This document shows, piece after piece, positions 45,693 through 55,227 of a stretch of 64,000 nucleotides of DNA. The stretch covers positions 2,003,001 to 2,067,000 of the forward strand of contig NZ_CP130319.1 in assembly GCF_032271945.1 (NCBI RefSeq). Reading direction: 5' to 3'. The DNA is from Paenibacillus sp. MBLB1832. GTDB lineage: Bacteria; Bacillota; Bacilli; Paenibacillales; NBRC-103111. Both the position numbers and the translations under genes were made by a program. How positions within the stretch are numbered: position 1 is the first letter of the stretch; each line of letters starts with the position of its first letter. The notes below the pieces were generated by a model that saw only the letters and a list, made by a program, of their open reading frames with translations, did not search any database and was not told the DNA's origin.

Positions 45693-47552
45693 ATGCTGCG
45701 CCGGTTTCAATCCATTAAATCCAAAATTATTCTCCTCCTGCTTGTCGTAGGACTAGTCCCATTATTGATTGCTTCCTCGCTATTAGGCTACATGACCAAT
45801 GGAAATTTGCAAAAAAACGCAGAAGAAAATTTGCAGCAGCGAGCACAACTGAATACAAATGATTTGAATACTTGGCTATCTCAGAAAATTAAAATGGTCG
45901 AGAACGTGACGAAGGCTCATCCTGAATTTGTGAATGGAAAGCCAGAAGATGTGCTTTCAGTTCTGAAGGTTCTTGTTCAGAGTGATGCAGAAGTGAATGG
46001 CTTCGGTTATATCGATGCAAATAAATTCTTAACGAATACCAAAGGGGAGGGTTTTGACGGCTCGAGCTTCCCTAATGTCAAGAAAGCCCAAACCAACAAG
46101 GTCCTGCAAGTATCTGAGTTGCTGTCTGAAGCAGGGACAGGAAAGAAGATTGTTGTCGTGGATAATCCCCTCGTCAATGACAAGGGAGAGTTTCGCGGTA
46201 TTATCCAATCGATTATCTCCGCTGATCAAATTCTTGAACGCATGAAACATATTCAATTTGGTAAGGGAGGCTTTGGTTACCTGGTGTCGCCTTCTGGCAC
46301 GATACTTGTACACCCGAATGCTGATTTTATCGGTAAAAATATATCGGAAATTGCCACGGCAGATACGGCGAAGCAATTCGAAACACTCGTTCTTAAGCAA
46401 AAAAGTGGTTATTTCACGGACACTTGGAATCAAGAAGCACGTGGCACGGCATTTGCCGAGATCGGAGCTACAGGGTGGAAAGTTGTTGTGACGATCCCGC
46501 AGTCCGAATTGTTCCAGCAAGTTCACAGTATAACGTGGATCACCGCGATTATCGTTGTTCTCTGTATCCTAGGCGTTATCATGATAGCATTGGTCGTAGC
46601 CCGTTTTATCTTAAAGCCAATTGCTCAGTTTAGCGGACTTATGGAATCGGTAGCAGAAGGCGATTTGACAAGGAGACTGGATGAATTTGGTCATGATGAA
46701 ATTGGCGTACTCAGGAAAAATGTAAACTTCATGCTCGATTCCATGCATACCATGATCGGGAGTGCTTTACAAACCTCCAACAGTGTCGCTTATGCATGTA
46801 GAGAAATTTCACAAAGTACGGAAGAAGTGGCTAAGGGCAGCATGAATCAAGCGGAGGCCTCGCAAACGATGGCTGCGCTGTTTAAAGATTTGTCCCGTGC
46901 TATTAACAAAATTGATCAAGTTGCGTCCCAAGCTTCCATCCTATCGGAACAAACCGTAGCCATAGCCCGTTCAGGCAGTGAAGCGGTTCATACTTCCATA
47001 GAAGGTATGGAGCAAGTGAAGCAGCACATGACCTTGCTTGAAAGAGATTCCGCTAAAATTGGCGAAATTATTGATTTAATCGATGAAATCTCCGAACAGA
47101 CGAACCTTCTTGCGCTGAATGCAGCGATCGAAGCGGCTCGTGCGGGTGAGCATGGCCGAGGATTTGCTGTTGTTGCGGATGAAGTGAGAAAGCTCGCAGA
47201 GCGCAGCAGTCAAGCGACGAACGAAATCACAGAAATTATTAAGCTGATGCAGCAAAATACAGAGAAAAGCGTCGTTTCTGTATCTGAAGGAGTCGTACAA
47301 TCACGCATAACTTTCGAATCTTTTGACCATATCATGCAAAAGGTTAGAGAGTCTTCGCTTAAGGTAAGTGAAATCTCTGAGGCCAGTAAATCTCAAATTA
47401 AACACACGGCTCAAGTCATGGAAGCGATCGAATCGGTTGCAGCTGTTAGTGAGGAAACCGCCGCTGCAGCTGAAGAGACAGCCTCATCCTCACAGTCGCT
47501 TGAATATTTAGCCAGAGAATTATCCCATACCGTCTCTAAATTTAAAGTTTAG
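45693..47552 (+). CDS. Methyl-accepting chemotaxis protein with dCache sensor
   Basis: Membrane chemoreceptor of 619 residues. Residues 10-32 form the first membrane helix ([20 protein letters not shown]). About 40-280 is a double Cache sensing region. Residues 283-305 are the second helix ([19 protein letters not shown]), followed by a HAMP domain. The signalling hairpin tip is intact ([19 protein letters not shown] and [18 protein letters not shown]), so it should couple to CheA/CheW. AAAGAGG precedes the ATG. It is monocistronic and sits beside sugar genes, so a sugar or sugar acid is a reasonable but unproved ligand. Confidence 0.95.
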   Translation: MLRRFQSIKSKIILLLLVVGLVPLLIASSLLGYMTNGNLQKNAEENLQQRAQLNTNDLNTWLSQKIKMVENVTKAHPEFVNGKPEDVLSVLKVLVQSDAEVNGFGYIDANKFLTNTKGEGFDGSSFPNVKKAQTNKVLQVSELLSEAGTGKKIVVVDNPLVNDKGEFRGIIQSIISADQILERMKHIQFGKGGFGYLVSPSGTILVHPNADFIGKNISEIATADTAKQFETLVLKQKSGYFTDTWNQEARGTAFAEIGATGWKVVVTIPQSELFQQVHSITWITAIIVVLCILGVIMIALVVARFILKPIAQFSGLMESVAEGDLTRRLDEFGHDEIGVLRKNVNFMLDSMHTMIGSALQTSNSVAYACREISQSTEEVAKGSMNQAEASQTMAALFKDLSRAINKIDQVASQASILSEQTVAIARSGSEAVHTSIEGMEQVKQHMTLLERDSAKIGEIIDLIDEISEQTNLLALNAAIEAARAGEHGRGFAVVADEVRKLAERSSQATNEITEIIKLMQQNTEKSVVSVSEGVVQSRITFESFDHIMQKVRESSLKVSEISEASKSQIKHTAQVMEAIESVAAVSEETAAAAEETASSSQSLEYLARELSHTVSKFKV

Positions 47553-47596
47553 ATGCACACCTGGATGTTTTTGCTAGGAAGTTGTTGTAGTTAGTG

Positions 47597-47637
47597 AACA
47601 AGCCCGAAGGAAGGGATCCTCGGGCTTGTTTTTTTAT
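47597..47637. terminator. Terminator between the convergent chemoreceptor and stalk-domain genes
   Basis: AACAAGCCCGA pairs with TCGGGCTTGTT over a 12-nt loop and runs into TTTTTTT on the plus strand. It almost touches the end of the convergent gene at 47634, which has the weaker reverse tail. Confidence 0.85.
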
Positions 47638-49442
47638 GGAATTTTGACTTCAAGCTCGCTTAGATATTTGGACGTGTTTACGCCGTTAGGCTCACGAAAT
47701 TCGAATTCGACAGAATTGGAATAGACACCGCCATCGCTAATTTGCAGAGGGATCGGAGCGTATCCTTCGGGCATCCATCGAGCCGTTGCCTTGTATTTAC
47801 CGATCGGAATTCCATCAATACCTCCGCCGCCAATAACCGGACCGCCACGTTTAATGATCGTTTGTCCAGTGCTGCCATCAAGGAGCGGACCAACCGGTGT
47901 GAGTGTCACTTCCAGATCGCTCAAATCGAATTCTGGCATCGAGTCATTGGAAGATGTGAAAAATGGATAAATATAAATTTGTCCGTTAAAATCCGTCCAA
48001 GTAAAATTTCGAACCCCGCCTTTACTTCCCGTTAATGGAACTTCATTTTCTGGTTCAAGATGGAATTTGTATTTTTTGCCGTTAAATGATTTGGTGATAT
48101 CAGCTGACATCGACCAGGACGTCGCTAGTTGCGGCAATTCGATCTCATAATGACCATTCTCATCGGTGACACCAATGATGTTACTGTCGTATAACAACGT
48201 GTTATCGGCATACACCACAATATCAGACAGCGGGTGACCTTGCATGTCGCGCACATAGCCTTTTGCTACATAAGGCTCAGCGGTTTCTTTTGGGAAATCT
48301 GGAATCGGTGCTGGTACGGGTACAGGTGTTGGTTCGGGTGTTGAACTTGTGTCCTCAGGCTCATCAATCCGGATTGTTGCGGTAGTTCCATCGCTCGCAT
48401 AAGTGACTTGATAACCGCTGTTTTCCGCAACAAATCGAAGCGGTACCATGGTGTGATTATCAATGATTTGAGCTGGGATGCTCAAGCTGACATCTTTGCC
48501 GTTCACTTTGGCTGTGGCGCTGTTCATCGTGAGTTCGATTGTTAGCCCATCTTTCGTCCCAATCGCCCTTTGTGTAGTTCCGTTATCGATCCAAGTCACA
48601 GAGAAACCAAGAGCTTCAAATAGTTTGCGAAATGGAACTAGTGTAGATCCGTCTTTAATAATGGGTTTGGCGTCTTCAAATTGGAGTTCTTGACCCAACA
48701 GCCATACGTGAATCGTCGGACCTTGTGCTGGAGCAGGTACCGGCGGACTGGAAGGGTTCGGGCTAGGAATTGGTGTTGGTGATGGTGTTGGTGTCGTCGG
48801 TACAGGTGTCGGGCTCGGACTTGGCGTTGATGTAGGCGATGGCGTTGAAGATGTTCCGCCACTTGTCATTGGCTTATTATACTTGATTGGTTTCGAAACA
48901 ACCGTACCTTCGGGGGTCTCAATCTCAAGCACATAAGATTGGGTTTCTTTGATTGTACCGTTATTGCTGGCGTACAAATCAAACGTAAGGTTACCTGCAA
49001 ATTCGCCCACGGGCTCTTTCACATCTTTGCGGAAGCCTGGGTTGATAATTTCACTTATATGGGTGGTTCCGCTAGGTGTAACTACGGTTTTATCCTGCAC
49101 AATGCCCAACAGCCAACCTGTTGTGACGCGGTTTGTTCGCCAAACGCCTTGATAGTTATCTTTGCCGTAATCATCAGTTGACCGCAAAACAACAGACTTA
49201 ATCGTTGTTTTATTCGCGAGGTTCAGCAGCAGCTTAAAGTGGCCATCCTTATTTCCTTCCGGGGTAAAATCGGCAGCGCCAACAACATCCCTTGCGGTAT
49301 CCAGCAGGCTGAATTCTTTGATTTCAACGCCTGTCGGCACCGTTTCGCCAAAAGCGGCTGCGATCCCTCCAAACGCGATTACACCGGCCAGCACTGAGCT
49401 TAGCCCAACGGAGTGAATGATTGATTTGCTTTTTTTAGTCAT
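47634..49442 (-). CDS. Secreted stalk-domain protein (copper amine oxidase N-like) with Pro-rich linkers
   Basis: Exported protein of 602 residues with signal peptide ending AAAFGE (about residue 33). Residues 35-200 form an N-terminal beta domain of unknown type. Residues 205-245 are a Pro/Thr/Ser linker (TPSPSPTPVPTTPTPSPTP). Residues 250-365 are the stalk domain found at the N-terminus of copper amine oxidases (LVPFRKLFEALGFSVTWID; MVPLRFVAENSGYQVTY). After a second Pro-rich linker, residues 400-480 resemble a carboxypeptidase regulatory-like fold (VYADNTLLYDSNIIGVTDENGHYEIELP). No enzyme domain is visible, so it may be a wall-associated structural protein. GGGAGGAAC precedes the ATG. Confidence 0.8.
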   Translation of the reverse strand: MTKKSKSIIHSVGLSSVLAGVIAFGGIAAAFGETVPTGVEIKEFSLLDTARDVVGAADFTPEGNKDGHFKLLLNLANKTTIKSVVLRSTDDYGKDNYQGVWRTNRVTTGWLLGIVQDKTVVTPSGTTHISEIINPGFRKDVKEPVGEFAGNLTFDLYASNNGTIKETQSYVLEIETPEGTVVSKPIKYNKPMTSGGTSSTPSPTSTPSPSPTPVPTTPTPSPTPIPSPNPSSPPVPAPAQGPTIHVWLLGQELQFEDAKPIIKDGSTLVPFRKLFEALGFSVTWIDNGTTQRAIGTKDGLTIELTMNSATAKVNGKDVSLSIPAQIIDNHTMVPLRFVAENSGYQVTYASDGTTATIRIDEPEDTSSTPEPTPVPVPAPIPDFPKETAEPYVAKGYVRDMQGHPLSDIVVYADNTLLYDSNIIGVTDENGHYEIELPQLATSWSMSADITKSFNGKKYKFHLEPENEVPLTGSKGGVRNFTWTDFNGQIYIYPFFTSSNDSMPEFDLSDLEVTLTPVGPLLDGSTGQTIIKRGGPVIGGGGIDGIPIGKYKATARWMPEGYAPIPLQISDGGVYSNSVEFEFREPNGVNTSKYLSELEVKIP

Positions 49443-49574
49443 GATAATGTTCCTCCCAACTCGAATTTGCTTCTGGCATTATCTTACAATGCCTGCAAAT
49501 CACTTTCCTAGAGACATCGCTGGGAAAAGTCTGGGAAAGCTTTGGGAGTCGTTTCGGGAATGGTTTGGGAAGAA

Positions 49575-50093
49575 GCATATAACATGAGGGACAAGATGCA
49601 TTTTGAGCCTGCTATCCGCGCACTGAAGAAAGGTTATCATGTGCTGCTGGAGAAGTCGATGTCTCCAAGCCCTGAAGAATGTGTGATTAGGGGATGAAGT
49701 GGCTGCTGACAGATGGCACGATTGGTCTCCTGATCTCAATTACGCATACCGAAAATGTCGAGCAACGCCATAAAGCACATAGCTTTGTCAGAGGGAACTG
49801 GCGAAACGGACGGCTATCTAGTACAGAATGAATGCCCTTATTTTGCCCCAAAGATGTACTTGGAGCGGAAGGATTGGGTCGGCAACGTGCTGCGTAAAGT
49901 GGTATGCCATGATCTAAGCGATGAGGGCTTTCTTCAGGCATTGAAGGAGGGACTGTACGGTAGATGTGTGTATCGTTGCGACTACAATGTGGTCGACCAT
50001 CAGGTCGTCAATCTGGAGTTTGCGAATGAAGTGACGGTTGCTTTTACGATGTGCTCCTTTACGATTTCCGCATGTGGTTTGAGGAGGACATGA
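49575..50093 (+). pseudogene. Decayed Gfo/Idh/MocA oxidoreductase gene
   Basis: Pieces of one dehydrogenase are spread over two frames with stops between them. HFEPAIRALKKGYHVLLEK (from 49593) corresponds to the nucleotide-domain end with the EKP-type motif, here EKS. From 49729 another frame reads LISITHTENV and HKAHSFVRGNWRN. From about 49860 the first frame returns with ALKEGLYGRCVYRCDYN and VVDHQVVNLEFANEVTVAFT. The start and the far C-terminus are missing. It is not functional as read. Confidence 0.8.
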
Positions 50094-50102
50094 AATTCCG
50101 TT

Positions 50103-50161
50103 TCAAGTTTGTATGTACAATGTGAAAAACACTAGATTAACTTGTACGTACAAGTTATAAT
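50103..50161 (+). promoter_or_regulatory. AraR-like operator pair and -10 box of the FGGY kinase gene
   Basis: AACTTGTACGTACAAGTT at 50139-50156 is a perfect 18-bp palindrome holding the core TTGTACGTACAA of AraR boxes known from Bacillus. A second, imperfect core TTGTATGTACAA lies at 50109-50120, 33 bp away, roughly three DNA turns. TATAAT at 50156-50161 is a perfect -10 box touching the palindrome, so a bound repressor would block RNA polymerase. Arabinose-type induction is expected by analogy. Confidence 0.75.
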
Positions 50162-50209
50162 GAGAGTAGTCGCGTTGTTGCGTACCTAACATGATTGGAG
50201 GAATGATCG

Positions 50210-51808
50210 GTGAGTTATGACATCAAAGACGCTATTCTAAGCGGAAGAACATCTCTGGGTATTGAGTTTGGTTCTACGAGAATTAAGGCCGTTCTAATCG
50301 GCGAGGATTTCTCCCCCATTGCTTCTGGCAGTTATGATTGGGAGAATAGCTATGTGAATCACATTTGGACATACGGCCTTGATGATATTTGGCAGGGGCT
50401 GCAAGATTGTTATCGGAAGATGGCTGACGAGGTAAAAGCTCGTTACGGCGTTCCATTACAGACGATTGGAGCCATCGGGTTTAGCGGTATGATGCACGGT
50501 TATATGGTGTTTGATGAAGCTGGCGAGCAGTTAGTTCCATTCCGTACTTGGCGAAATAATATAACGGAACAAGCCTCCAAAGTGTTGACGGAACAATTTA
50601 ACTTTCAAATCCCTCAGCGTTGGAGCATCGCCCATCTGTATCAAGCGATTCTGAATCAAGAGGAGCATATCTCCCAGATTCATTTCCAAACTACGCTCGC
50701 AGGATATATACATTGGAAACTCACTGGGCAAAAGGTGCTCGGCGTAGGGGAAGCATCTGGCGTATTCCCGATTGACCTTGCTACCAAAAAATTTAATGCC
50801 AACATGATAGGGCAATTTAATGCGTTGATTGCAGAACATAATCTTTCCTGGTCGCTTGAAGATATTTTACCCGAAGTTTTAGTGGCAGGAGAACAGAAAT
50901 CTTCCCTTTCAGAAGAAGGAGCTAAGTTGCTGGATGTGACGGGTGAGTTAAAAGCTGGTATTCCGATCTGTCCGCCTGAAGGCGACGCGGGGACAGGTAT
51001 GGTAGCAACGAACAGCATTGCAGAGCGGACAGGGAATGTATCGGCGGGAACTTCCGTCTTTGCCATGGTTGTACTCGAACGGGAGCTCTCTCGCGTCTAT
51101 GACGAAATTGATCTCGTAACCACCCCGGCTGGCAGCTTGGTTGCCATGGCTCATTCCAATAATTGCTCTTCGGACCTTAATGCTTGGGTAGGCCTGTTCG
51201 ATGAGTTTGCGAAAACAATGGGGCTCGATCTGGATCGAAGTCAATTGTACGAAAAGCTGTATAATTTAGCGCTTCAGGGCGATCCAGACTGCGGCGGCTT
51301 GTTGGCTTACGGCTATCTCTCTGGCGAACATATGACACATTTTGAAGAAGGACGTCCATTATTCGTTCGTTCATCCCACTCGAAATTTAATTTGGCCAAT
51401 TTTATCCGCGTCCATTTGTTTACCGCTTTAGGCGCACTCAAAATAGGGATGGACATTCTGCTCAAAAAGGAAAACGTCAAACTAGAAGAAATCCTTGGAC
51501 ATGGCGGCTTCTTCAAGACAGAAGTAGTCGGTCAGCGTATCATGGCGGCTGCATTGAATGTGCCTGTTTCCGTAATGGAAACCGCCGGTGAGGGCGGAGC
51601 ATGGGGGATCGCGTTATTGGCTTCCTACATGATGAACAAAGAGGAGACAGAGACCTTAGAGGCATTTTTGAAAACGAAGGTATTCGCGGCCAAAGCAGGT
51701 AAAACCGTGTTGCCTGAGTCAACAGATGTTGAAGGGTTTGAAGATTTCATGCAGAGATACCGTGAAGGTTTGGCTATCGAGCGCGCAGCGGTTGAGTATT
51801 TGAAATAA
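50210..51808 (+). CDS. FGGY family sugar kinase, probable L-ribulokinase type
   Basis: Cytoplasmic kinase of 532 residues with the two-lobed FGGY fold: [17 protein letters not shown] at 16-32 (ATP loop 1), [12 protein letters not shown] near 89, [15 protein letters not shown] near 255 and [14 protein letters not shown] near 428. The AraR-like boxes directly upstream and resemblance to the kinase of Paenibacillus arabinose operons favour L-ribulose as substrate; xylulose is the alternative. GTG start with GGAGGA upstream. Unlike normal arabinose operons, no isomerase (araA) or epimerase (araD) gene is beside it; a terminator follows directly. Confidence 0.85.
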   Translation: MSYDIKDAILSGRTSLGIEFGSTRIKAVLIGEDFSPIASGSYDWENSYVNHIWTYGLDDIWQGLQDCYRKMADEVKARYGVPLQTIGAIGFSGMMHGYMVFDEAGEQLVPFRTWRNNITEQASKVLTEQFNFQIPQRWSIAHLYQAILNQEEHISQIHFQTTLAGYIHWKLTGQKVLGVGEASGVFPIDLATKKFNANMIGQFNALIAEHNLSWSLEDILPEVLVAGEQKSSLSEEGAKLLDVTGELKAGIPICPPEGDAGTGMVATNSIAERTGNVSAGTSVFAMVVLERELSRVYDEIDLVTTPAGSLVAMAHSNNCSSDLNAWVGLFDEFAKTMGLDLDRSQLYEKLYNLALQGDPDCGGLLAYGYLSGEHMTHFEEGRPLFVRSSHSKFNLANFIRVHLFTALGALKIGMDILLKKENVKLEEILGHGGFFKTEVVGQRIMAAALNVPVSVMETAGEGGAWGIALLASYMMNKEETETLEAFLKTKVFAAKAGKTVLPESTDVEGFEDFMQRYREGLAIERAAVEYLK

Positions 51809-51822
51809 GCTTAGATCTTCAT

Positions 51823-51870
51823 AAAGCGGCAGTTAAGGACTTCTTTTCGTCCTTGGCAGCCGCTTTTTTT
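51823..51870 (+). terminator. Terminator after the FGGY kinase gene
   Basis: AAAGCGGC pairs with GCCGCTTT and an inner AAGGAC/GTCCTT stem lies between them, followed by a T-run. Confidence 0.88.
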
Positions 51871-51992
51871 AAAATGTAAAGTTCAAAAACGCACAGCCAA
51901 AGGTCAGTCGAATTGAAGAGTTGACAGGCTTCCCGCCAAGCGATTATTGTAAAGGCATATAACGAATATGTATCAATAAGGGAGATTCTAAC

Positions 51993-54164
51993 ATGGATAA
52001 AGCTTGGGCAGCGACTTGGATTCAGCATCCCGATTTCATCGACGCGAGTCCCGTTGACCTTCTCTACAAAGAAACGCTTCCGCCCGAGCCTTTCGAGCAC
52101 CCGGTTCAGCTCAAGCATCATCACGCCTTGTTCCGCAAGGAGTTCTTCCTGGAGCGGGTTGCAAGCTGCGGAGTTCCCCTGCTGCTTGATTTGAGCGCCG
52201 ACGATTATTACAAGCTGTATGTGAACGGCCGCTATGTCGCGCAGGGCCCCGCTCAAAACTACAAGTTTCATTATTATTACAACCAGCTCGATATTTCTCC
52301 TTTTGTCATGGAAGGTGTAAATGTTATTGCGGTTCACGTGTACTATCAGGGGCTTGTGAACCGAGCCTACAGCAGCGGGGATTTAAGGCAGGGACTTATT
52401 GCCGAACTGAAGGCAGGGGATGAGGTGTTGTGTCAGAGCGACGCAAGCTGGACCTGCAAACGATTGTGGAAGTATGGCGACTCGCAGGCGGCGACTGTCG
52501 GTTATGAGACGCAGTATTTGGAGCACATCGATAACCGGCTCGATATTCCCGGCTGGAACATGCCGGGCTTTTACGATGCCAGCTGGGAACGTGCCGTTCC
52601 ATTAGCGAAGCATGACTATGCACTTTACTGCCAGCCTACACCGGTGGTGGATACGTATCAAATGGTGCCTGCGCAGATTACAATACTAGACGTAGGTCAT
52701 TTCATCATCGATTTCGGGGAAGAGATAACCGGTCAGGTATCCCTTATGGCATCCGGCACTGCGGGAGCTCAGATTGAGGTCAGATGCGGTGAGGAGCTTC
52801 ATGAAGATGGCACGGTACGCTTTCAAATGCGGTGCAATTGCGACTATCAGGAGTTTTGGACGTTGTCGGACGGCGAGCAGGTATTGGAAAATTTTGATTA
52901 TAAAACATTCCGTTATGTCGAGGTTATTTCGACCGAATCCTTGGTTGATCCCCATTCCATCTCGGCGGTTGTTCGTCATTATCCGCAATTGAAGGGAAGT
53001 TATGCCGTCTTTAAAAGTCAGGATCCGATCCTACAAGGCATTTGGGATATTTGCGATCGGGCGCTGCGCAATTGTACGCAGGAATCGTACCTCGATTGTC
53101 CTAGCAGGGAGAAGGGGCAGTACCTCGGTGACAATACGGTGATCGGGCATGCCCACTTGTACGTTAGCGGCGATCCGCGCATGTGGAAGAAGGCGCTGCA
53201 TGAGTTCTCCTCAAGCTCTGCCGTGTGCCCAGGTCTGATGGCGGTCGTGCCAGGGAATCTGATGCAGGAGATTGCGGACTTTTCCTGCTTGTGGCCATTG
53301 CAGCTGTTGACGTACTACAAGCTGACTGGTGATCGAGCGTTTCTCCAGGACATGCTGCCGTATGCCGAGGGAGTCGTAAGTTATTTTAACCGCTATCAGC
53401 GGGAGGACGGATTGATTGAACACGTCAAAGAAAAATGGAATCTGGTCGATTGGCCGGACAATCTCAGAGACGGGTATGATTTCCCATTGACTCGACCTGT
53501 TAGCGACGGTTGCCATGCGGTTATGAACGCTTTTTATATCGGCGCTATCCGATCTGTGCAAGAGATCAAGGACGTACTTGGGATTGCTTACGAAGATCAA
53601 ACGTCAGCATTGAATCGAGCTTTTCGTTCTGCTTTTTATCGTCCTGAAGTACGCTTGTTCGCGGATTCTGAGCTGACGGAACATTCATCCTTACATGCCA
53701 ATGTACTGTCAATGTTCTATGGCATTGCACCTGAGGAATCCGTTGCGGCCATCGTGGCATTAATCCGTCAGAAACGCTTCAGTTGCGGCGTCTATATGTC
53801 TTATTTTGTGCTTAAAAGCTTAGCTAAGGTTGGGGAGTACGGACTGATCTATGAGTTAATCATGTCTGACGATGAGCACTCGTGGCAAAATATGCTGCGT
53901 GAAGGCGCAACGACTGCCTTCGAGGCTTGGGGGAAAGATCAGAAGTGGAACACGAGCTTATGCCATGCATGGGCGAGCGCGCCGATTTCAGTGCTGATCG
54001 AAGATCTAATCGGACTGCATCCACTGGCTGAAGGATGGCAGGAGTTCGGATGCACTGCCCATCTTCCCGAAGGTATGCAGCCGTTTGATTTACATCTATC
54101 GCTTCCAACTGGACGGATGAAGTTGGCATTTGATGGGGAAAGATTAGTATATTCGTTGCAATAG
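51993..54164 (+). CDS. Family 78 glycoside hydrolase (alpha-L-rhamnosidase type)
   Basis: Enzyme of 723 residues without a signal peptide, so likely intracellular. The N-terminal beta domains contain RKEFFLE, LDLSADDYYKLYVNGRYVAQ and ISPFVMEGVNVIAVHVYYQG. The catalytic (alpha/alpha)6 barrel has YLDCPSREKGQYLGDN near residue 366, matching the GH78 acid-residue region, and TTAFEAW with SLCHAWAS near 642, matching the glutamate-plus-histidine pair of the family. It is shorter than many GH78 enzymes. It should remove terminal alpha-L-rhamnose from pectin or glycan oligosaccharides. It is monocistronic, between terminators at 51823 and 54188. Confidence 0.85.
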   Translation: MDKAWAATWIQHPDFIDASPVDLLYKETLPPEPFEHPVQLKHHHALFRKEFFLERVASCGVPLLLDLSADDYYKLYVNGRYVAQGPAQNYKFHYYYNQLDISPFVMEGVNVIAVHVYYQGLVNRAYSSGDLRQGLIAELKAGDEVLCQSDASWTCKRLWKYGDSQAATVGYETQYLEHIDNRLDIPGWNMPGFYDASWERAVPLAKHDYALYCQPTPVVDTYQMVPAQITILDVGHFIIDFGEEITGQVSLMASGTAGAQIEVRCGEELHEDGTVRFQMRCNCDYQEFWTLSDGEQVLENFDYKTFRYVEVISTESLVDPHSISAVVRHYPQLKGSYAVFKSQDPILQGIWDICDRALRNCTQESYLDCPSREKGQYLGDNTVIGHAHLYVSGDPRMWKKALHEFSSSSAVCPGLMAVVPGNLMQEIADFSCLWPLQLLTYYKLTGDRAFLQDMLPYAEGVVSYFNRYQREDGLIEHVKEKWNLVDWPDNLRDGYDFPLTRPVSDGCHAVMNAFYIGAIRSVQEIKDVLGIAYEDQTSALNRAFRSAFYRPEVRLFADSELTEHSSLHANVLSMFYGIAPEESVAAIVALIRQKRFSCGVYMSYFVLKSLAKVGEYGLIYELIMSDDEHSWQNMLREGATTAFEAWGKDQKWNTSLCHAWASAPISVLIEDLIGLHPLAEGWQEFGCTAHLPEGMQPFDLHLSLPTGRMKLAFDGERLVYSLQ

Positions 54165-54187
54165 ATAGTTAGCTCTATTAATTAAAC

Positions 54188-54224
54188 GAGTCAAGGCTGT
54201 TATTGGCATTGACTCATTTTTTTT
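54188..54224 (+). terminator. Terminator after the GH78 gene
   Basis: GAGTCAA pairs with TTGACTC over a 14-nt loop and is followed by an eight-T run. Confidence 0.85.
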
Positions 54225-54357
54225 ACCTAAAAAATCGGACGGTTCCCAAAAATGAATTTCATTCGACTTGCTATGGGCGATCAGAAAGCGCTGGTCTACA
54301 TGGCACCTATGAAAATCGGATGAACACCTACGGTAGCTGCGGAGCAACAATTTGTTA

Positions 54358-54493
54358 ACGCGCTGGAGCACAGGGGGGGGCGCAAGTGCCAGGGCAGTAT
54401 TTCACCGTTTCAGCTAGATATATCAAGGTCGTCCAAACAGGCACGGCTCCAGCGAATTACTGGTCGGTCCATGAATTCAATGTGTGTAATTAA
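54358..54493 (+). pseudogene. Remnant of an F5/8 type C (CBM32) domain
   Basis: One frame reads TRWSTGGG and, after the eight-G run at 54373-54380, the next frame reads AQVPGQYFTV, then ARYIKVVQTGTAPANYWSVH and EFNVCN before TAA. These are the classic parts of a discoidin/CBM32 domain, but the middle (DLG to the last strand) is missing and the frame changes at the G-run. The stretch 54225-54357 upstream shows no clear gene. This is the eroded end of a lost secreted enzyme. Confidence 0.7.
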
Positions 54494-54502
54494 ATAAATA
54501 AT

Positions 54503-54549
54503 AAAAAAACAAGCTGCTCTATCGAAAAGCGAAGAGTAGCTTGTTTTTT
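54503..54549. terminator. Bidirectional terminator
   Basis: AACAAGCTGCTCT pairs with AGAGTAGCTTGTT, flanked by A-run on the left and T-run on the right, so it can serve the VOC gene (minus strand) and anything from the left. Confidence 0.85.
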
Positions 54550-54574
54550 ACGTACTGATCTTTATTACTCCTTT

Positions 54575-55030
54575 TTAGAATCCAATTGGTAAACTTCTAA
54601 TCTCCGCTCCCCATTCAATGGGACTAACATCTTTTATGTGCTTCGCAAATATCCACTGGTGTCCCTCGAGGTCTAGGACTACGTAATGCCGTTCGCCATA
54701 TTCCGTTTCCATAAGTTCTTCCAGGATATTAGCGCCAGACGATTTGGAATGTTCGTAATGCGACTCGATATCCTCAACGAATATCATGAGAGACTGGGTT
54801 GAAGAGCCTAGTTTGATTGGACTAGTTAAGGAGAGGCTCGTATTTTTGAGCATGATCCATGCACGTCCATAATACATCATTACGCCATGGAGTTGTCCGT
54901 CTGGTTGTTTGAAGCGGAAATATTCGCTGAAGCCGAACCGAGTATTTAGCCAGTTGCTTGCTGCTTCAACATCTTCATAGAAAAGGTGTGGGAGCAAATC
55001 ATTGGGTGGTACGGAACGGTTGTTAATCAT
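54575..55030 (-). CDS. VOC (glyoxalase/bleomycin resistance fold) family protein
   Basis: Small cytoplasmic protein of 151 residues with the VOC beta-alpha-beta3 repeat: LLPHLFYEDVEAASNWLNTRFGF in the first half, then SLMIFVEDIESHYEHSKSSG and a closing HYVVLDLEGHQWIFAKHI with a histidine and glutamate in the right places for metal binding. The start at 55030 is preferred because AGGAGG lies 8 bp upstream; an ATG 18 bp earlier would place that site inside the gene. Possible roles range from lyase to dioxygenase or resistance protein; context does not decide. Confidence 0.82.
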   Translation of the reverse strand: MINNRSVPPNDLLPHLFYEDVEAASNWLNTRFGFSEYFRFKQPDGQLHGVMMYYGRAWIMLKNTSLSLTSPIKLGSSTQSLMIFVEDIESHYEHSKSSGANILEELMETEYGERHYVVLDLEGHQWIFAKHIKDVSPIEWGAEIRSLPIGF

Positions 55031-55084
55031 AATTATAACCTCCTGCATCTTTACACTTTAACCAAATTATATGGGTAGACCTAA

Positions 55085-55227
55085 ACTCCTTACAAGAAGG
55101 AATCGAGCCCGAAGATATTCAACAGGCCATTCAGTTGGATTGGAAAAAGCTTGGGCAAGATATGATGGGCGGCGTTGCGCTGGATAAGAAAAAAACTTGT
55201 TTGTTAGAGCCTTACGAGAAATCATAA
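55085..55227 (+). other. Short orphan coding fragment
   Basis: A frame with no start codon reads LQEGIEPEDIQQAIQLDW, then LGQDMMGGVALDKKKTCLL and ends EPYEKS-stop. It looks like a coherent protein C-terminus rather than random sequence, but I do not recognise the family. It overlaps the end of the convergent AraC gene by 16 bp. It is probably the tail of a lost gene. Confidence 0.35.

Noticed and set aside
46029..46526. 165-codon minus-strand frame in the chemoreceptor gene
   Set aside because: Composition is not protein-like and it overlaps a clear MCP sensor domain.
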